From: Heliocidaris erythrogramma
Lineage: Eukaryota > Echinodermata > Echinoidea > Camarodonta > Echinometridae
Reading direction: 5' to 3'
NCBI GenBank assembly: GCA_025617745.1
Contig: CM046863.1
Span: 4,908,160-4,972,159 of the forward strand
DNA: 64,000 nucleotides
Position numbers and translations under genes: made by a program. The notes beneath the pieces are model-generated. The model was not told where the DNA came from. It worked only from the letters and a program-made list of their open reading frames with translations, and made no database searches. Shown in pieces: positions 21,740-34,800 of this stretch; the stretch's first letter is position 1, and the number at the start of each line of letters is the position of its first letter.

Positions 21740-24700
21740 CACAGCCCGTTTCAGATAAAACTATAATACAATGGAATGCACAAGGTATGATTTCAGATGG
21801 TGCGGACTTTTTAACGTCAATATTTGATAATAATTTATTGGGTTCTAACCTAGATATTATGTGCATTCAGGAAACTTGGTTTAATGATTATAATGTGTCT
21901 TTTATTCCGAATTACATTTGTGTCTGTAGAAATAGACCGGATGGTAGAAGAGGTGGTCTAGTTATATATTTAAAAAAGGATATTACTTTCCAGGTTATGA
22001 AAGTTAAAGGGAATATCGAATACCAAAGAGTTGATATTTTTTCAAAGAAAGGGATCATTTCAATTTTTAATTATTATAATCCATGTAAAAAGATTGAAGT
22101 GGAAGAATTAAATGAGATGGTTAGAAATGTGCCAGGGAGGATCATAATTCTGGGCGACTTTAATAGCCACAACCCACTCTTGGGGAGCAGTAAATTAGAT
22201 GCAAACGGCAGAACCGTAGAAACTTTTATGGAAGATCATGATCTAGCATTGCTAAATGACGGTTCTCCAACGAGGTTAGACCCTCATTTTGGAACACATT
22301 CAATGTTAGATTTATCTATAGTTTCCAAGGAACTAGCGTGTAAAATGGAGTGGGAAGTACGGTCTAACAACTTTGGCAGTGATCACAATGCGATTGTTAT
22401 TAAATTGAAACAGTCGGGCGATACGATTATACATGAATACACAGATATCGGATTTAGATGGAGCTTTAGAATTGTAAATTGGGAAGGGTATAGAAATGCA
22501 ATAAAAGAGGAATCATTAAATCAAGAGTATAATAGTGACTTTAAATTAGATATTCAAAGTCGATACAACGCCATTGTTAATGTTATTCTGAATGCGTCAA
22601 ACAGGTACATTAGTCGAGTTCGACTAGGAGGGGGGAAAAGAAGTAAAATAACTCCCTGGTGGAACGAGGAGTGTCAAAAAGCAGTTGCGGAGAGGAATCA
22701 TATTAAAAACAGATTAAAAAGGTATTATGACATAAATGATGTTAAACAATACTTACAAAAGAAAGCCTTTGCACAGAAGGTACAGAGAAGGGCTCGTTTC
22801 GACTATTGGTCTCAATACTGTGCTAGAATGAATAGATTTACAGACAAAGGGAAAGTGTGGAAACAGGTGAAAGGAATGCGAGACAGCACAAAGAACACTC
22901 ACATTTTTCACAATCTAATCGTTAATGGTAATATGGTAAGTGAGTCTAAAGATAAAGCAAACGCCGTGGCATCCTTTTTCAAATCTATTGATAGATCATT
23001 TTCCGTAAACGATAATGAAATTGATGATGCTCTATTTACCCACATTATGGATGATGACTGTATTAATGATGATTTTAATATGAATGAGTTGAGGAACGCT
23101 TCAAAAGAGATGAGAAACTCCGCTCCAGGTAAGGATGACATTTATGTGATTATGTTAAAAAACTTGCCCCCAATAGCACTTGTTTACATATTAGAGTTAT
23201 ATAATGAAATCTGGGAAAATTCATGTTTTCCAAGCCAGGGGTATGAAGTTGTCCAGATACCTATTTTGAAACCTGGAAAAGAAGCGACGGATGTGTCATC
23301 TTACAGACCAATTTCGTTATTATCTTCCCTCTTTAAAGTCATGGAAAAAATGATTAAAAATCGGCTGACTTGGTATTTAGATAAAAATAAACTTTTAAAC
23401 CCAATTCAATCAGGATTCCGTAAATATCGAAATGTCAAAGATCATTTAATCAGACTCGAGACCGACATACACTCAGCATTGAGTGAGAAAAAATATACTG
23501 TAGCTGTTTTTCTAGACTTGGAAAAGGCATATGACTCGTTATGGAAAGGAGGTCTCTTAAAAAAATTGTCAAGGTTAGAAATTCATGGAAAATTATTGTT
23601 TTATTAAAGCTTTCTTAAAGAATAGATATTGTAATGTTAAGGTTAACAATTGTTTGTCGGAAAATTATGTGTTAGAAAACGGTATCCCACAAGGGAGCTC
23701 TTTAAGTCCTGTACTTTTTACTTTGATGTTGAATGACTTAAAGATTAACGAAAGTGGAGTGAAATTATCATGTTATGCCGATGATATTGCAATTTGGTTT
23801 TCGGGTTCCAACTTAGATCTGGTTCGCCAGAAACTACAGGAAGCCCTCCATGAAATTGAAATTTGGTGCTGGAGGTGGAAATTAAAGATTTCACACACCA
23901 AGTCGGTATTTACCAATAAACAAAAGAAAGACATTGCTTTGAAAATAAATGGGCATGTTTTGCCTCATTGCGAGCAGTTTAAGTTTCTTGGTATGTGGCT
24001 GGATTATAAACTAACTTGGTCGGTCCATATTAACGCACTTATTGAGAAGTGTAAGAAAAGATTAAATTTATTACGTTGCGTTTCAGGAACTACATGGGGA
24101 AATAAGTATGAAATTTTGATGATGATATATAAAGGACTTATTTTATCTGTTTTAGACTATGGCAGTGAAATGTATGATTCTGCGTGTATATCTCTGAAGA
24201 AAAAGCTAGACGCTATACAATACAGAGCACTAAAATTATTACAGGGACTATACATAATGTATCCTTGGAGGCTCTACAGGTGTTAACCGGAGAATTGCCG
24301 CTGGAACTTAGGAGAAAATTATTTAATGATAAATTTAGATATTATTTGTTGTTTAGCTCATCCAGTCATCCTTCTAAAGAAATTCTTGGTGATCATTATA
24401 CCATGAATAGAAGTGAATGGAAGGGTGGGAAAGCACCATTTAGCCTTAGAGCCAGTCGAGACGAAGTAAATGTAGAAAATCAAGACAATTTAATACCGAA
24501 AATTCCCGAATGGCGATTATCCCGTCCTCTTGTGTCATTTGATACTCGAGGTAAAATACCAAAAAGGGATATGCTTGCAGCCGAGATGAAATCCATTGTT
24601 CAGGACAGAATAGGAATAATATGGAAAGGATATTTGCATGTATATACAGATGGGTCTAAACTTGAAGATCTCAGAACAGGAGCTGCGTTTTATGTTCCCC

Positions 24701-25467
24701 AATATCAGGTGATTAAATATTTTAGATTGTCACATGTATGTATCATGAGAGCGGAACTCGTCGCCATTCTAATGGCTCTGGAGTGGTTAGACAGTTTCGT
24801 AAAGTCCTGTTCAGTGGTCATTTTTAGCGACTCATTGTCAGCCCTTCAAATGATCGACTCATACTTTATTAGATGCACTATTGTCAATGAAATCTTACAC
24901 AAAATTCATAATTTTTTGTCAGAGGATATTCTTGTCTTTTTTGAATGGATTCCATCTCACTGTGATATTAACGGCAATGAAATAGTTGATAGGGCTGCCA
25001 AGAAAGGCGCTCTGAAAAATCATTTAGACATTGTTTTATCTAACACTACAAGCGAACTTGCATGCTCTCGGTTGGATTATTATAAAAATATTTGGCAAAA
25101 TGAATGGAATAGTTCAGAAAAGGGAAGATTTCTATATGCTCTGCAGGACAAGGTTACCGAGCAGGCATACAGAAAAGGCTTGTCTCGGAGAGATGAATGC
25201 CTGATCCAACAACTGAGAGTAGGTAAGTGTACATTAAATTTTTATATGTTACAAATCAATCAGCATTCTTCCGGTCTTTGCGAAGTGTGTAAAGTATTTG
25301 AAACTATCGAACATTTCATTTTATATTGTTCAAAATACGAAAAAGAGAGACACATAATGATCAGAAAGTTAAAACTCAATAACCCAACCCTTAAGCAACT
25401 TTTGACTAACCCTGATTATATTCGGGAATTATTATGTTATGTACATGCCACTAACCGTTTTGGTTAG
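21736..25467 (+). pseudogene. LINE ORF2: AP endonuclease, reverse transcriptase, RNase H; two frameshifts
   Basis: Three overlapping frames (21736-23607, 23585-24286, 24184-25467) make one polyprotein of about 1240 residues. In order: APE endonuclease (IIQWNAQG, CIQETW, GDFNSHN, GSDHNAI); RT (PGKDDI, SYRPISLLS, FLDLEKAYDSLW, then NGIPQGSSLSPVLF and the catalytic CYADDIAIW); RNase H with all four acidic residues (YTDGSK, RAELVAIL, FSDSLSAL, VDRAA); and a terminal CCHC finger (CEVC...EHFILYC). RNase H plus this ORF1 places it in the I group of LINEs. The first frameshift lies in a T-run near 23600 inside RT, the second near 24245 after RT, and they shift in opposite directions. All catalytic motifs survive, so the copy is young or the lesions are sequence errors. 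Confidence 0.9.
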
Positions 25468-25767
25468 TCTGCTTTTTCCATGAACAGTTAGTATCGCGCG
25501 CATTGCATTTATCTCACAATTCTTAAACTGGATTATTGTATTTTGCTATTTCGCTTCGGCTTTCGTGTACTAATTTAGGTGATAGAATATATATATATAA
25601 TTTGTTTTTCACTAATGATTTCATGCAACTAATAATCACCAAATGGATCGACGTTATACGTGGGCCTTCCTTAGCCGAAGTCCCACTGACGAAAGTGGCT
25701 GGCGCGTATAATCTGGAGAGATTCAAGTGCGCCATCATATTCAACTACAACAACAACTACAACAATT
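25468..25767 (+). mobile_element. LINE 3' UTR ending in a CAA-type repeat
   Basis: Non-coding sequence after the ORF2 stop ends in an ACAACAACAACTACAACAATT stretch at 25746-25768, the type of short simple-repeat tail common on I-group elements. The inverted pair GGCCTTCCTTAGCCG...CGGAAGT-like region near 25660-25690 may be a 3' stem-loop. The exact end is inferred. Confidence 0.5.
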
Positions 25768-25929
25768 ATTGTTGCAGTTTTATTTGCTTTTGCTGTCTGT
25801 TCTTGTTTTTGTTTTGTTTATTCGTTCAGTGTGGCCTTCTGCAGCTAATGCTTGAAGTAATTATTGTACCTCACTTGTTTATCCCAAATTGACAGTGTTG
25901 TAGTGTGTCACTTTTTGTTAGGGTGGACT

Positions 25930-27525
25930 TGGCCTTTAAATAAGAAAAAAAGATCGTAATAACATAACTCATATGAAGATTCATAATACAATTGTTGACG
26001 ATAATTCTGATACAGCTAAAAGTTTCAATGATTATTTTTTCAGGAATTGGTCCTAATCTCGCTAACGCGATACCCCGCGTTGATAAGAGTTTTGAATGAT
26101 TTTTAAATAGTGAAAATCCAAATTCGTTATCCTTCCTTCCAACTGACACTCATGAAATCATAAAAAAATGTGGTAAACCTAAAGTAAAAAGAGCCCATGA
26201 TATGACAAGATAAGTAATGATTTACTAAAAGACATTATCAGTGAGATTGCTATTCCTTTAGAACATGTCATGACTTTGTCAATTGTGAGTGGTATTGTTC
26301 CCGACAAAATGAAAATTCCAAAAGTGGTTCTCTTTTATCTTATAGTTTCATAATCTGGAAAAAATGATATATAATCGTACAATAAAATTTGTAAGGAGTT
26401 TTGACCGTTTTAGGCAAAAGCACACAACAACGCATGTAATTCTATATTTTATTAATAACATAACAACTACTGTTGATGACCATCTCCACACGCTTGGAAT
26501 CTTTCTGGACTTCTCCAAGGCCTTTGACACCATTGATAATGATCTCTTATTGGCTAAGTTATGACATTACGGAATAAGGGGAAAGGCCTTGGAGTGTTAC
26601 AGAAGTTACCTTACAGCTAGTAAGCAGTTTGTTTCCATAAATGGTTAAAATTCAGATTATAATAACATAACATGTGGACTGCCCCAGGGTTCTCTTCTTG
26701 TGCCACTACTCTTTATTTTGTTTATCAATGATTTTCAGAATTCAAGGTCCTATCATTTATATTATTTGCCGATGACACCAGTGTTTTTTTATCTCATAAA
26801 AATCCCGATACTCTTATAAATACAATCAATACTGAACTTGGATGTATTGAAGTGTTTTTTAGCCATTCAATTTCACCTTTTTTTTTCAATTTCAGCTTTA
26901 CCCGGTAATGTCTCTCTCAATAATACTTCTATATTTTTATTTATAGACAACAAACTTTCATGGAAGAAACATATCACGCATTTATGTAAACTGTTATAAA
27001 TGTTGGTGTCATTAACAAACTGAAAATCATTTTTCCCTCCAATATATTATTTAATTTCTACTGTATGCTTATTCTCCCTTACTTGAATTATGGGTTATTA
27101 ACTTTGGGCAAATCCACTAAAATTTTATTGGATAGATTATTGCTTACACAAAAAGGATAATGATAATCAGTTGTCATCAAAGCAGATTAGCTCATTCAGA
27201 TCAATTGTTTTACGCTAATAAAGTATTAAATATACACGAGTTATACAATCTTCGTCTGGGTTTTTTTATGTATCAACTAAATTGCGGCGAGTTGCCAACT
27301 CCCTTAAGTTTATTGTTTTCAAAAAATGAAAGTTTTCACAGTTACTCCACAAGCGTCATCTTACCACCTTCAATTTCCAAGGACTTTGTACAAACAGAAA
27401 ACTATTATCTACACCGGCCAACGTTTCTGGAATTCTCTTGATGGGTCATTCAGACAGTCACCAATTTTATTTTCGTTCGAACATAATCTTAAGCTTTGGC
27501 AAATAAACGGTTACAGTATGTAAGA
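25930..27525 (+). pseudogene. Decayed second LINE: reverse transcriptase remnant
   Basis: Translated pieces in shifting frames follow an RT: an N-terminal finger region (about 26010-26340), HTLGIFLDFSKAFDTIDNDLL (26480-26560), HYGIRGKALECYRSYLTASKQF (26570-26632), CGLPQGSLL (26672-26700), an ADDTSVFLSHK segment (26770-26810) and a C-terminal tail (27160-27521) with a RFWNSL-type motif (27420). Several stops and frameshifts separate them. The motif wording suits a CR1/Rex/Jockey-like LINE, not the I-group copy next to it. There is no intact endonuclease. Confidence 0.78.
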
Positions 27526-27792
27526 TTCTGATAGGTCATCAGAAGTGACCAGAAGTGATGAAGTACAGTCAACCTGTCCGAAACGTCAAGTCTTCTCCAC
27601 TCTCAGCCTTCTCATCTGGTTTACAGTCCTTGTCTACACTCTCTGAATTTCTATCTCGCTTTTCCTTTTCTTCTCCTCTCAACTTTTCTCCACTTTCTTC
27701 TTCTTACTCAATAGTCATTTTCAGGACTAACCACATGGTGAACTGTAAACCTTCTCCACGTTATTCAGTTATTCATCTTGTAGGTTCTTTAA
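27526..27792. other. Intergenic, nothing recognised
   Basis: Short stretch with pyrimidine-rich sequence (27590-27720) between the decayed LINE and the TTAA element; likely LINE 3' UTR remnants. Confidence 0.35.
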
Positions 27793-28478
27793 CGGGCATA
27801 TGGAAAGCAAGTACATGTTGATCTTTGATGATGTGTATTGTTCTGTACATAAAAAAAATTTACAACCATTTGATCTGAATATGTATCATATATTTTAAAA
27901 TATTTTTTGTAATCATTTTATTTTACCTGCTAAGCCCCGCCCTAAAAAATCCTTTGGAGTCGATCGTGTTCATATCATGACATCATCAGTCAATCATCAG
28001 TCACCTAAAACAAGCCAAACAATAGACACTGGTATGTACAGTATCTCTCTGTTTTGTACTTGCTAACAGTAGCATCGTGTGTTTTCATACAACAGATTTT
28101 CAGTACCTTTCTTTTCCTGTGATGCTGGAGCATTTCTGACATAGCATCTGCTATTGTGATTGAGAGTTTATGAGTTTGTATTGTATGAAAACATGCGATG
28201 CTATTGTGAGCAGGTGCTAAACTGGGGGATAGGTACATACCAGTGTCTATTGTTTGGCTTGTTTTAGGTGACTGATGATTGACTGATGATGTCATGATAT
28301 GAACACACTCGACTCCAAAGGATTTTTTAGGGCGGGGCTTAGCAGGTAAAATAAAATGATTACAAAAAATATTTAAAAATATATGACACATATTCAGATC
28401 AAATGGTTGTAAATTTTTTGATGTACAGAACAATACACATCATCAAAGATCAACATGTACTTGCTTCCCATATGCCCT
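27793..28478. mobile_element. Palindromic TTAA element, 686 bp, arms of about 290 bp
   Basis: Left arm 27793-28075 (starting CGGGCATATGG) and right arm 28190-28478 (ending CCATATGCCCT) are close reverse complements. TTAA flanks both ends (27789-27792, 28479-28482). This fits a Kolobok-like (less likely piggyBac-like) MITE. The right arm lies about 45 bp beyond the stop-codon position of T2. The 142-aa minus-strand frame across the right arm is not supported as a gene. Confidence 0.82.
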
Positions 28479-28523
28479 TTAACAATTTTAGGAAGTCCTC
28501 GTAGTTCTGCAACCTGTCATGAC

Positions 28524-29785
28524 TTACACACTGAAACTCTTCTTATAAACTGCGCAACGATATCACCTGATGTCAAGGCATGTATCCCACCCCACACCTT
28601 CTTGCCCTGCATCTTAAACGAGTTTACTATCATACCAATATCGGGGTTGATGGCGTAGATGTTAGACCCCAAGTCGGGAACGGCAATGATCATTCCATCA
28701 ATGTCAACATCAACATACACTTCAGTATAATAAGGGTTATTTCTCTGTATCATGATGTTTGTAATCACGTTCCATTGTCTGTCATAGAGAGTGATGTTTC
28801 CATCCAAGCTGTCAAGCGTTTCGTCGCCTCTCCATTTACCACATGCTATCAAGTTGCTGTCTATGGAGGCACATGATGTAATACCCATGTTACTATCTCC
28901 TTCAATGACTTTCTCTGTATGTTCACTGCTGAGACATGTAACATAACATGCACTGTCACAGCTGTCAACCACACATATCTTATCATCACAGATCAAACTA
29001 CGTACACACGGGTGTTTAACGATCGATGGAATGTCGATTGACTTGACAAGCTCCCATTTGCCGATATAACCATCAATCCTCGCATAGTGTTCCCAACCTA
29101 CTTTACCCTCAACGAACTTCACTCTCTGAACTTCTCCCTGTATTCGGTCAAGACAGTCAACAACATCTTGATGAACATTGGCACGTAAACTTGAGGAGCT
29201 TCATTCACTAATGTTTTATCATCTTGTTTGATTCGTGTAATCTTGCAACTAATGTTATCCATAGTGCCGACTGCTTGCTGGTGTTTACTTTTAAGATGTT
29301 CTATCTTTTTGGCAAACACTCCTGACCACTGATTGTCTTTGTCTCTGACATGTTTTTTGCTTGGGATTCTTTGAGAATTTGTTGTTGCTGTGCATCTTCT
29401 TCTGCTCTTTATCTTTCACGGTCTTTAGCTTTCCCTCGTAGCTGGCGTTAACCTCATCACTGAATGACTGAAAATGGTTACTTGTACATGTGGCACTCGA
29501 CTTTATTTTAGTGTCAAGCGTTTGCAGTAGTGTCTCCGTTTTCTTTATTTCTTCCACTTTGTCTTCCAGTTTTCTCTTCATTTCCAAGATGACATCCTCG
29601 ATGTCTTCTAGCTTACATGGTTTCTGGCCGTGATCTTTGGTTGCGCATGGAAGGCAAATAGGGATTTCGTGCTTTTTACAGTAGAATTTTATTGGTTCAC
29701 CATGTTTGTCACATGACCATGTCATGTCATGACCTTTTCTGGCTCTCAGTTCAACCTGGTTATCTGTAGGAAACCTGGACGCCAA
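28524..29785 (-). pseudogene. T2: B-box/coiled-coil/propeller paralogue, degenerate
   Basis: Same architecture as T4 but broken. The position of the start codon (29785-29783) reads TTG where T3 and T4 have ATG. The B-box is intact (CDKHGEPIKFYCKKH, ICLPC, KDH), the coiled coil is frameshifted and partly deleted near 29320-29420, and the propeller region (28570-29122) stops early: about 240 bp between the ITSCASIDSN/TSGDI part and the final KSF-V end are missing. The final TAA corresponds to 28526-28524. Three frames are needed to cover it. It is best read as a pseudogene. Confidence 0.85.
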
Positions 29786-29817
29786 CGTGTTTTCTATTAT
29801 TTACATGAAACAGAAGT

Positions 29818-30786
29818 CTGCAAATAATAAATAAGAACAATGTTGCTTGGTTCATAGAACGCTTTTTAACGCAGTAATACAAAAACAATAAACACAATAA
29901 AACAACACAGAAACAAAAACTGATAATGAAAAAGACTTATCCTTATACCAAAGTAAATAGGAAATGGCAGAGAAAGTAAAGTTGGATTTACATGTAAATT
30001 AACTAAAATAGGGGCGGATCCAGGATTTAGTACACCCTAGACCCGTATTTTTTGGTCTTGGAGTGGCGACATTTTTTTTCCGCCAGACCTCCAAAATTCG
30101 CTCGTGGGGGGGAGGGGGGGGGTGGGTATGGGGTCCAGTTTCCCTCCATAATTCTCTCACTAAACAAGGGTTTTCATTCTAAAAGGGGGGAGGGGCAAAA
30201 TCGACAAAAGGGCGGATCCTTTATGGTCAAAATGCATACTTTTACTTTATATACTTTATATTTAGCTATCAGCTCACGGTATTCAGTAATTATGTGCCTC
30301 TTTATTTCACCGTGTATGGCAAAGTATTATTACTGATTTTATATTCATCGCATTCCATGATAGACACTCAATAAATGGAGGAATACTTCCTACCCGGGTC
30401 CACTTTCTTCATCTGAGTCGAGAGCAAAATGTTACATGTATTGTCTGGCACCCCCGTACATGACCAATCCATAACATTATGACTTATCCATGGGATCAGA
30501 GAAATCAATTCATCTCACAAATGCTTCTTTTCTCATTGTAAGATAAAAATCGGATTCATTTTTTAATCTTAATTGAAGCCATCTTTGCATTCTTGTTCTA
30601 TCAAAGATCTGCTTGCAGTCATTGCAAGCTCTTTTTCTACCTTGCACACAACAAAAACACCCTTACCTTGATATGTAGTTGAAATCCACTGAATATATAC
30701 ACTATGATGCGCTAAATTCAGAATTGTACAAATCAACAGAATGAACGCTCATCTGCGTTGATTGAAAATAAAGTATGATATAAATC
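29818..30786 (-). promoter_or_regulatory. T2 upstream intron, donor and TATA-like sequence
   Basis: On the minus strand an acceptor (TTATTTGCAG at about 29827-29818) precedes the short 5' UTR, and a donor CAAG|GTAAGG lies at 30667/30666, giving an intron of about 849 nt. A TTTATATC box (complement of 30779-30786) could serve the first exon. T4 has the equivalent donor (CAAG|GTAGGC at 46374/46373) and acceptor (TTATTTTGCAG). Also in this intron: G-rich low-complexity sequence (30104-30126). Confidence 0.5.
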
Positions 30787-31714
30787 GCGTGCGAAGCAGG
30801 ATTATATGGTAGCACTTATAGCTCACAATATTTGCAGAGAGAAGTTATTATTATTTACATATCGGGAGATAATATTGCTGATTGATACTTAGATTTGTCA
30901 TATTATTCAGTTATGATTTTTTTCGATTTGTAACAATAGTGATACTTTGAACACATCAATAATAAGAATGAATCAAGCTGAGTCAAACTGTACGAATAGG
31001 CGATTAAAATTGATAGTGTCAATATTTGATTCCTGTTTATGGTTCTGTAATGACGTATAAATAAATAAATGATAAATTGCACTTATAATCATTTGATGTC
31101 TCTTGGAGACAAAGGCTAGTGTTTATAAAAGCATACTTTATTCTAGGTTTAAGCTGGTAGGTGTAGTTCACCAATTTATGGAGCGCTTAATGTATTACCC
31201 CCCTTCTCCTTAAAATTATTTTAACTTTGTAACTAAGTGAAGAAATAAAAGTCACGTCAACATGAAATCTTTTTTTTTTACTTTCGGGAGTGGATTCTTT
31301 TCGCTCATTCATTTTTTTTCAGAATTAAAATCATTTATTACTTGAACAGACTAAGGGATTCGATCCTTGGTGCTCCATAAATCAGAGGATTAATGGAGGC
31401 AGGATTAACTTAATCCACCTTTATTAATATGTGGCAAAGCGATTTGGAAAAACGTTGAGGTGGGTTTTACAAGTTGTAGGTGCTTCTGCTTCTGTAATCC
31501 AAACAATATTTTCAACTGATCCTTTGGAACATCTCAATAAAACTGAATTCGAGCACCAGCCACTATTCATGCAACTACCTCATCTTTATTTTGGGCAGAA
31601 ATTTGTTTCTCGTATCTAGTATACTTTGATCACAAAATTTCACTTTTACAATAAAAAAGGGGAATAATTTACCCCCTTGTTTTGTTCGCGCGCATAATTT
31701 TAAAATTAGGACAG

Positions 31715-31940
31715 TTAAAGGGGAAGTCCACACTGATATAAACTTGATTAAAAGAAGCAAAAAAAGAAAAATTAAAGAAACACATCAATTAAAAGTTTGA
31801 GCAGAATCCGATCATTAAATTCAGAAAGTTATTGATTTTTGAAGTTGTAATCAATTAAATACAAATTAGCAACTCTGTGACGTACTAGTATATTGCGAGG
31901 TCATCTTCCATTTGCCCATTACTAAAAGAAAATCATTATT
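31715..31940. mobile_element. Half of a TTAA-type MITE
   Basis: TTAA (31715-31718) followed by AGGGGAAGTCCAC resembles the ends of the TTAA MITEs at 35750-36706 and 48368-48702. No matching right end was found within several hundred bases, so it is probably truncated. Confidence 0.4.
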
Positions 31941-32152
31941 TTCAACTTTTCAACTACACAATACCTGTGTGAAACAATAGTATTCCTTCATGAACAACTA
32001 AGAAAATAAAAATTAATGAATTTTTTTGTAAAGACCATATGCAAGATAAATTATGTCAACGAGTGATTTGGTCGTCTTATAAATGTAAACACTAACCTTG
32101 AGAACAGGGGGATGTTTAATATACATTGATAGTTACAAAGTTGAAGCTCTTT

Positions 32153-32154
<2 letters not shown>

Positions 32155-32190
<36 letters not shown>
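32155..32190. repeat. (CT)n microsatellite
   Basis: Uninterrupted CT repeats of about 15 units after TTTCTCGCTCG. Confidence 0.9.
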
Positions 32191-32192
<2 letters not shown>

Positions 32193-34569
32193 ACAAGTAT
32201 CAATATTTTATAGCACCTAATCCAAACGTCACAAACATAATTATGTGCAATCAGGCAAGCTTAAATAAATAGTTAACCAAAACAAAGGTATTTCAGATAT
32301 TGTTTACAGAAATTTCATGGATTTGCTTTATACGAAGTGATAAGCCTGTATTTGCACAGAAACAAATGACTCCTCTCTATCGCAATATAAAACGGACCCT
32401 GTTCGAAGATCTTAGGAGTGGTGGAGTTTCACTAGAATGGGAATGTATGAAAAGAGAGTTAAACCATTATCTTGCTATCAACCCCTTCCCCCTACCCACA
32501 CTTTTTCAATCTGTTCAATGGTCAAATAAAATAGGGATTGTATCCATATATTTCAAGCCTTTATTTAACCACGGGGTACAGTTTTGTCTATAAACTCGGG
32601 GGACTGGAAAGAAATATGGACCCAAATCAATGGTAAAAAAGGGGTGCGGCTTTTGAAAGAAACAGTGTAAGCAGGGTATGATATGATCAGATCCATCCAC
32701 ACACAGTTGACCAACTCGGTTTCAGTTGGGCACAACATGGTGTATATTCACGCATACTTGCCTGACAAAGCAACTTGCGCCATATTGTGTTACCCACCAG
32801 AGCCGAGTTGGCCAGACTTTGTGTATAGATGGCTCTGGACATGAAAACCCTACCCTGTCCTTTACGCCAGTTGTTTACTGCTCTCATTTGTACCACACCC
32901 CCTCGCCGAAACAGCTAACGACCGCCTGTTCTATTATCACAAAGTGGAATATCATTAATATTATTAATTTTATTAAGCCACACTTTTTCCTACAATAATT
33001 TCACAATATCTGCATGATGTTATCTTACTCAATTATGGGTGACGTTCTATTTAATAAAGTATTTAAAAGCTTGAGTGAGCACTGGCTAATTTCGAAAAAC
33101 TCGCAAAAATTCAAAAGAGGCAAAAATTATGTCAATCTTGAATTAGATCAAAGTACATATCAAGCAGTTATTGAGTGCGCTATGTTTAATCAATCTGGTG
33201 ATCTTTAATCCTATACTTAGCCGTGCGTACCCCCAGTACCCTAGCGTACTTACAAATACAACAGGGTGGGGGGTCCTTCCAAGACAGGGAATCAGTAAAA
33301 TCTAATGTATCTGAGCAGCTTCTCGCTCGTACCCCTCATAACAAGTTGTACTGAGTTTTTGTTTTCTTTCTTTCTAGGTCTTCAAGGAGCTACACTTAAT
33401 TCACCCAATTCTGCATATGCGTCAGGCGGTCACCACCATTATTGTAGGAGACTTCTTTCAATCACAGATCATCTGCATTGATACACATCACCAACAAACG
33501 AGACACTTCAGTAGTTACTAAAGTTATCTAAATTTATGAAGGCAAAGGCTATGATGACACAGCGGCGCCGAAAAGGGCCGGTTACACGAAAACAACTGCT
33601 GAACATAATCCTGCCTCAAGATGGCAGTATAACACTATGGCGCATTATTTGCTCGATAGTGTTGGAAAGATTGAATGCAGGGACAGGGAACGATCGCAAA
33701 GTTTTTTCTTCTTCAGGTTTCTAACTCACCCGTCCTTTAAGGTCATAATCCGAAAGAAACCAAAAATGAATTAGAAATATAGGAAAGGAAGCATTTTAAT
33801 TGACAAACGTATTTATTTACTATCTCTTTATATAAACGTGAATGTGAAAATATCAACAGTCATTAGGAATACACTGCATCATGCAATTTGGTGGGAGAAA
33901 TGGGGGGATACTTGTTTAACATGTTTTCTTTCTTTTATTAACATTGTATGTACATCTTCTTTACTACATATCATTTTGTCGACATGCTTCACACAAATAT
34001 GAAGACTGCAAAAAAGACATAATCTGCAATGTTATGTATGGGCTCATGTGCTACCACCACCCCCACACCGCCAGCGTGTGTTTCTGGTGTGGGGAGGGGT
34101 GGTTGATTACACGGTCAGGTGTAAGGTCAAAAATCAAATGATAGTTCAAATCAATTGACATTCAACAGAGCAAATGTAATTGATGAATGGTATGAACTTT
34201 GTTCCAATTCTAGACTAAAGCGTTTTCTTGTTTTCCAAAGGAGCCAGTGCTCACTCAAGCGTAAAATATAAATACGTTCATTGCCATGTCATTGAATATG
34301 CCCCCACCCTTAATAGTATTAGAAAAAAAATAATGCAGATAATGTGAAATTATAAATGCAGAGGATACGTTCAGAGTGTTAACTTTTCTTTCTTTCTTTG
34401 GAGTACGCGCTGTATATGTATGATCATCTTGAGCAAATCAAATTCACCAGGCAGAAGAAATACAGAATGTGTCAGTGAGATACGGAGAGATAATATGGCA
34501 GGGACAAGTGTTAGAAATTATTGAGTTGTATATAGTTGTAACGTCAAAAAGAAATCAGCATCATTCAAA

Positions 34570-34598
34570 TTGATTTCCCCCATAACAACATCCTCCCT

Positions 34599-34633
<35 letters not shown>

Positions 34634-34800
34634 GTTCTCTCTATCCTTCTATCTTTCAATATCTACCTATCTCTCGTCTTATTTCTGTATATCTTTCTTT
34701 CCCGGTCCCTCTCTGTTTCTGTGGATCAATCTCTCCGTCCGTCACATTTCCATATCCCCCCCCCCCCCCCGCCGCCCTCATTCTTTGTCTATGACATAAA
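34570..34800. repeat. CT and poly-C low-complexity region
   Basis: Interrupted (CT)n at 34597-34690 and C-runs at 34600-34612 and 34757-34772. Equivalent to 50240-50300 in spacer B. Confidence 0.88.

Noticed and set aside
28005-28433. 142-residue minus-strand frame
   Set aside because: It lies in the right arm of a palindromic TTAA element; its mirror arm does not keep the frame.
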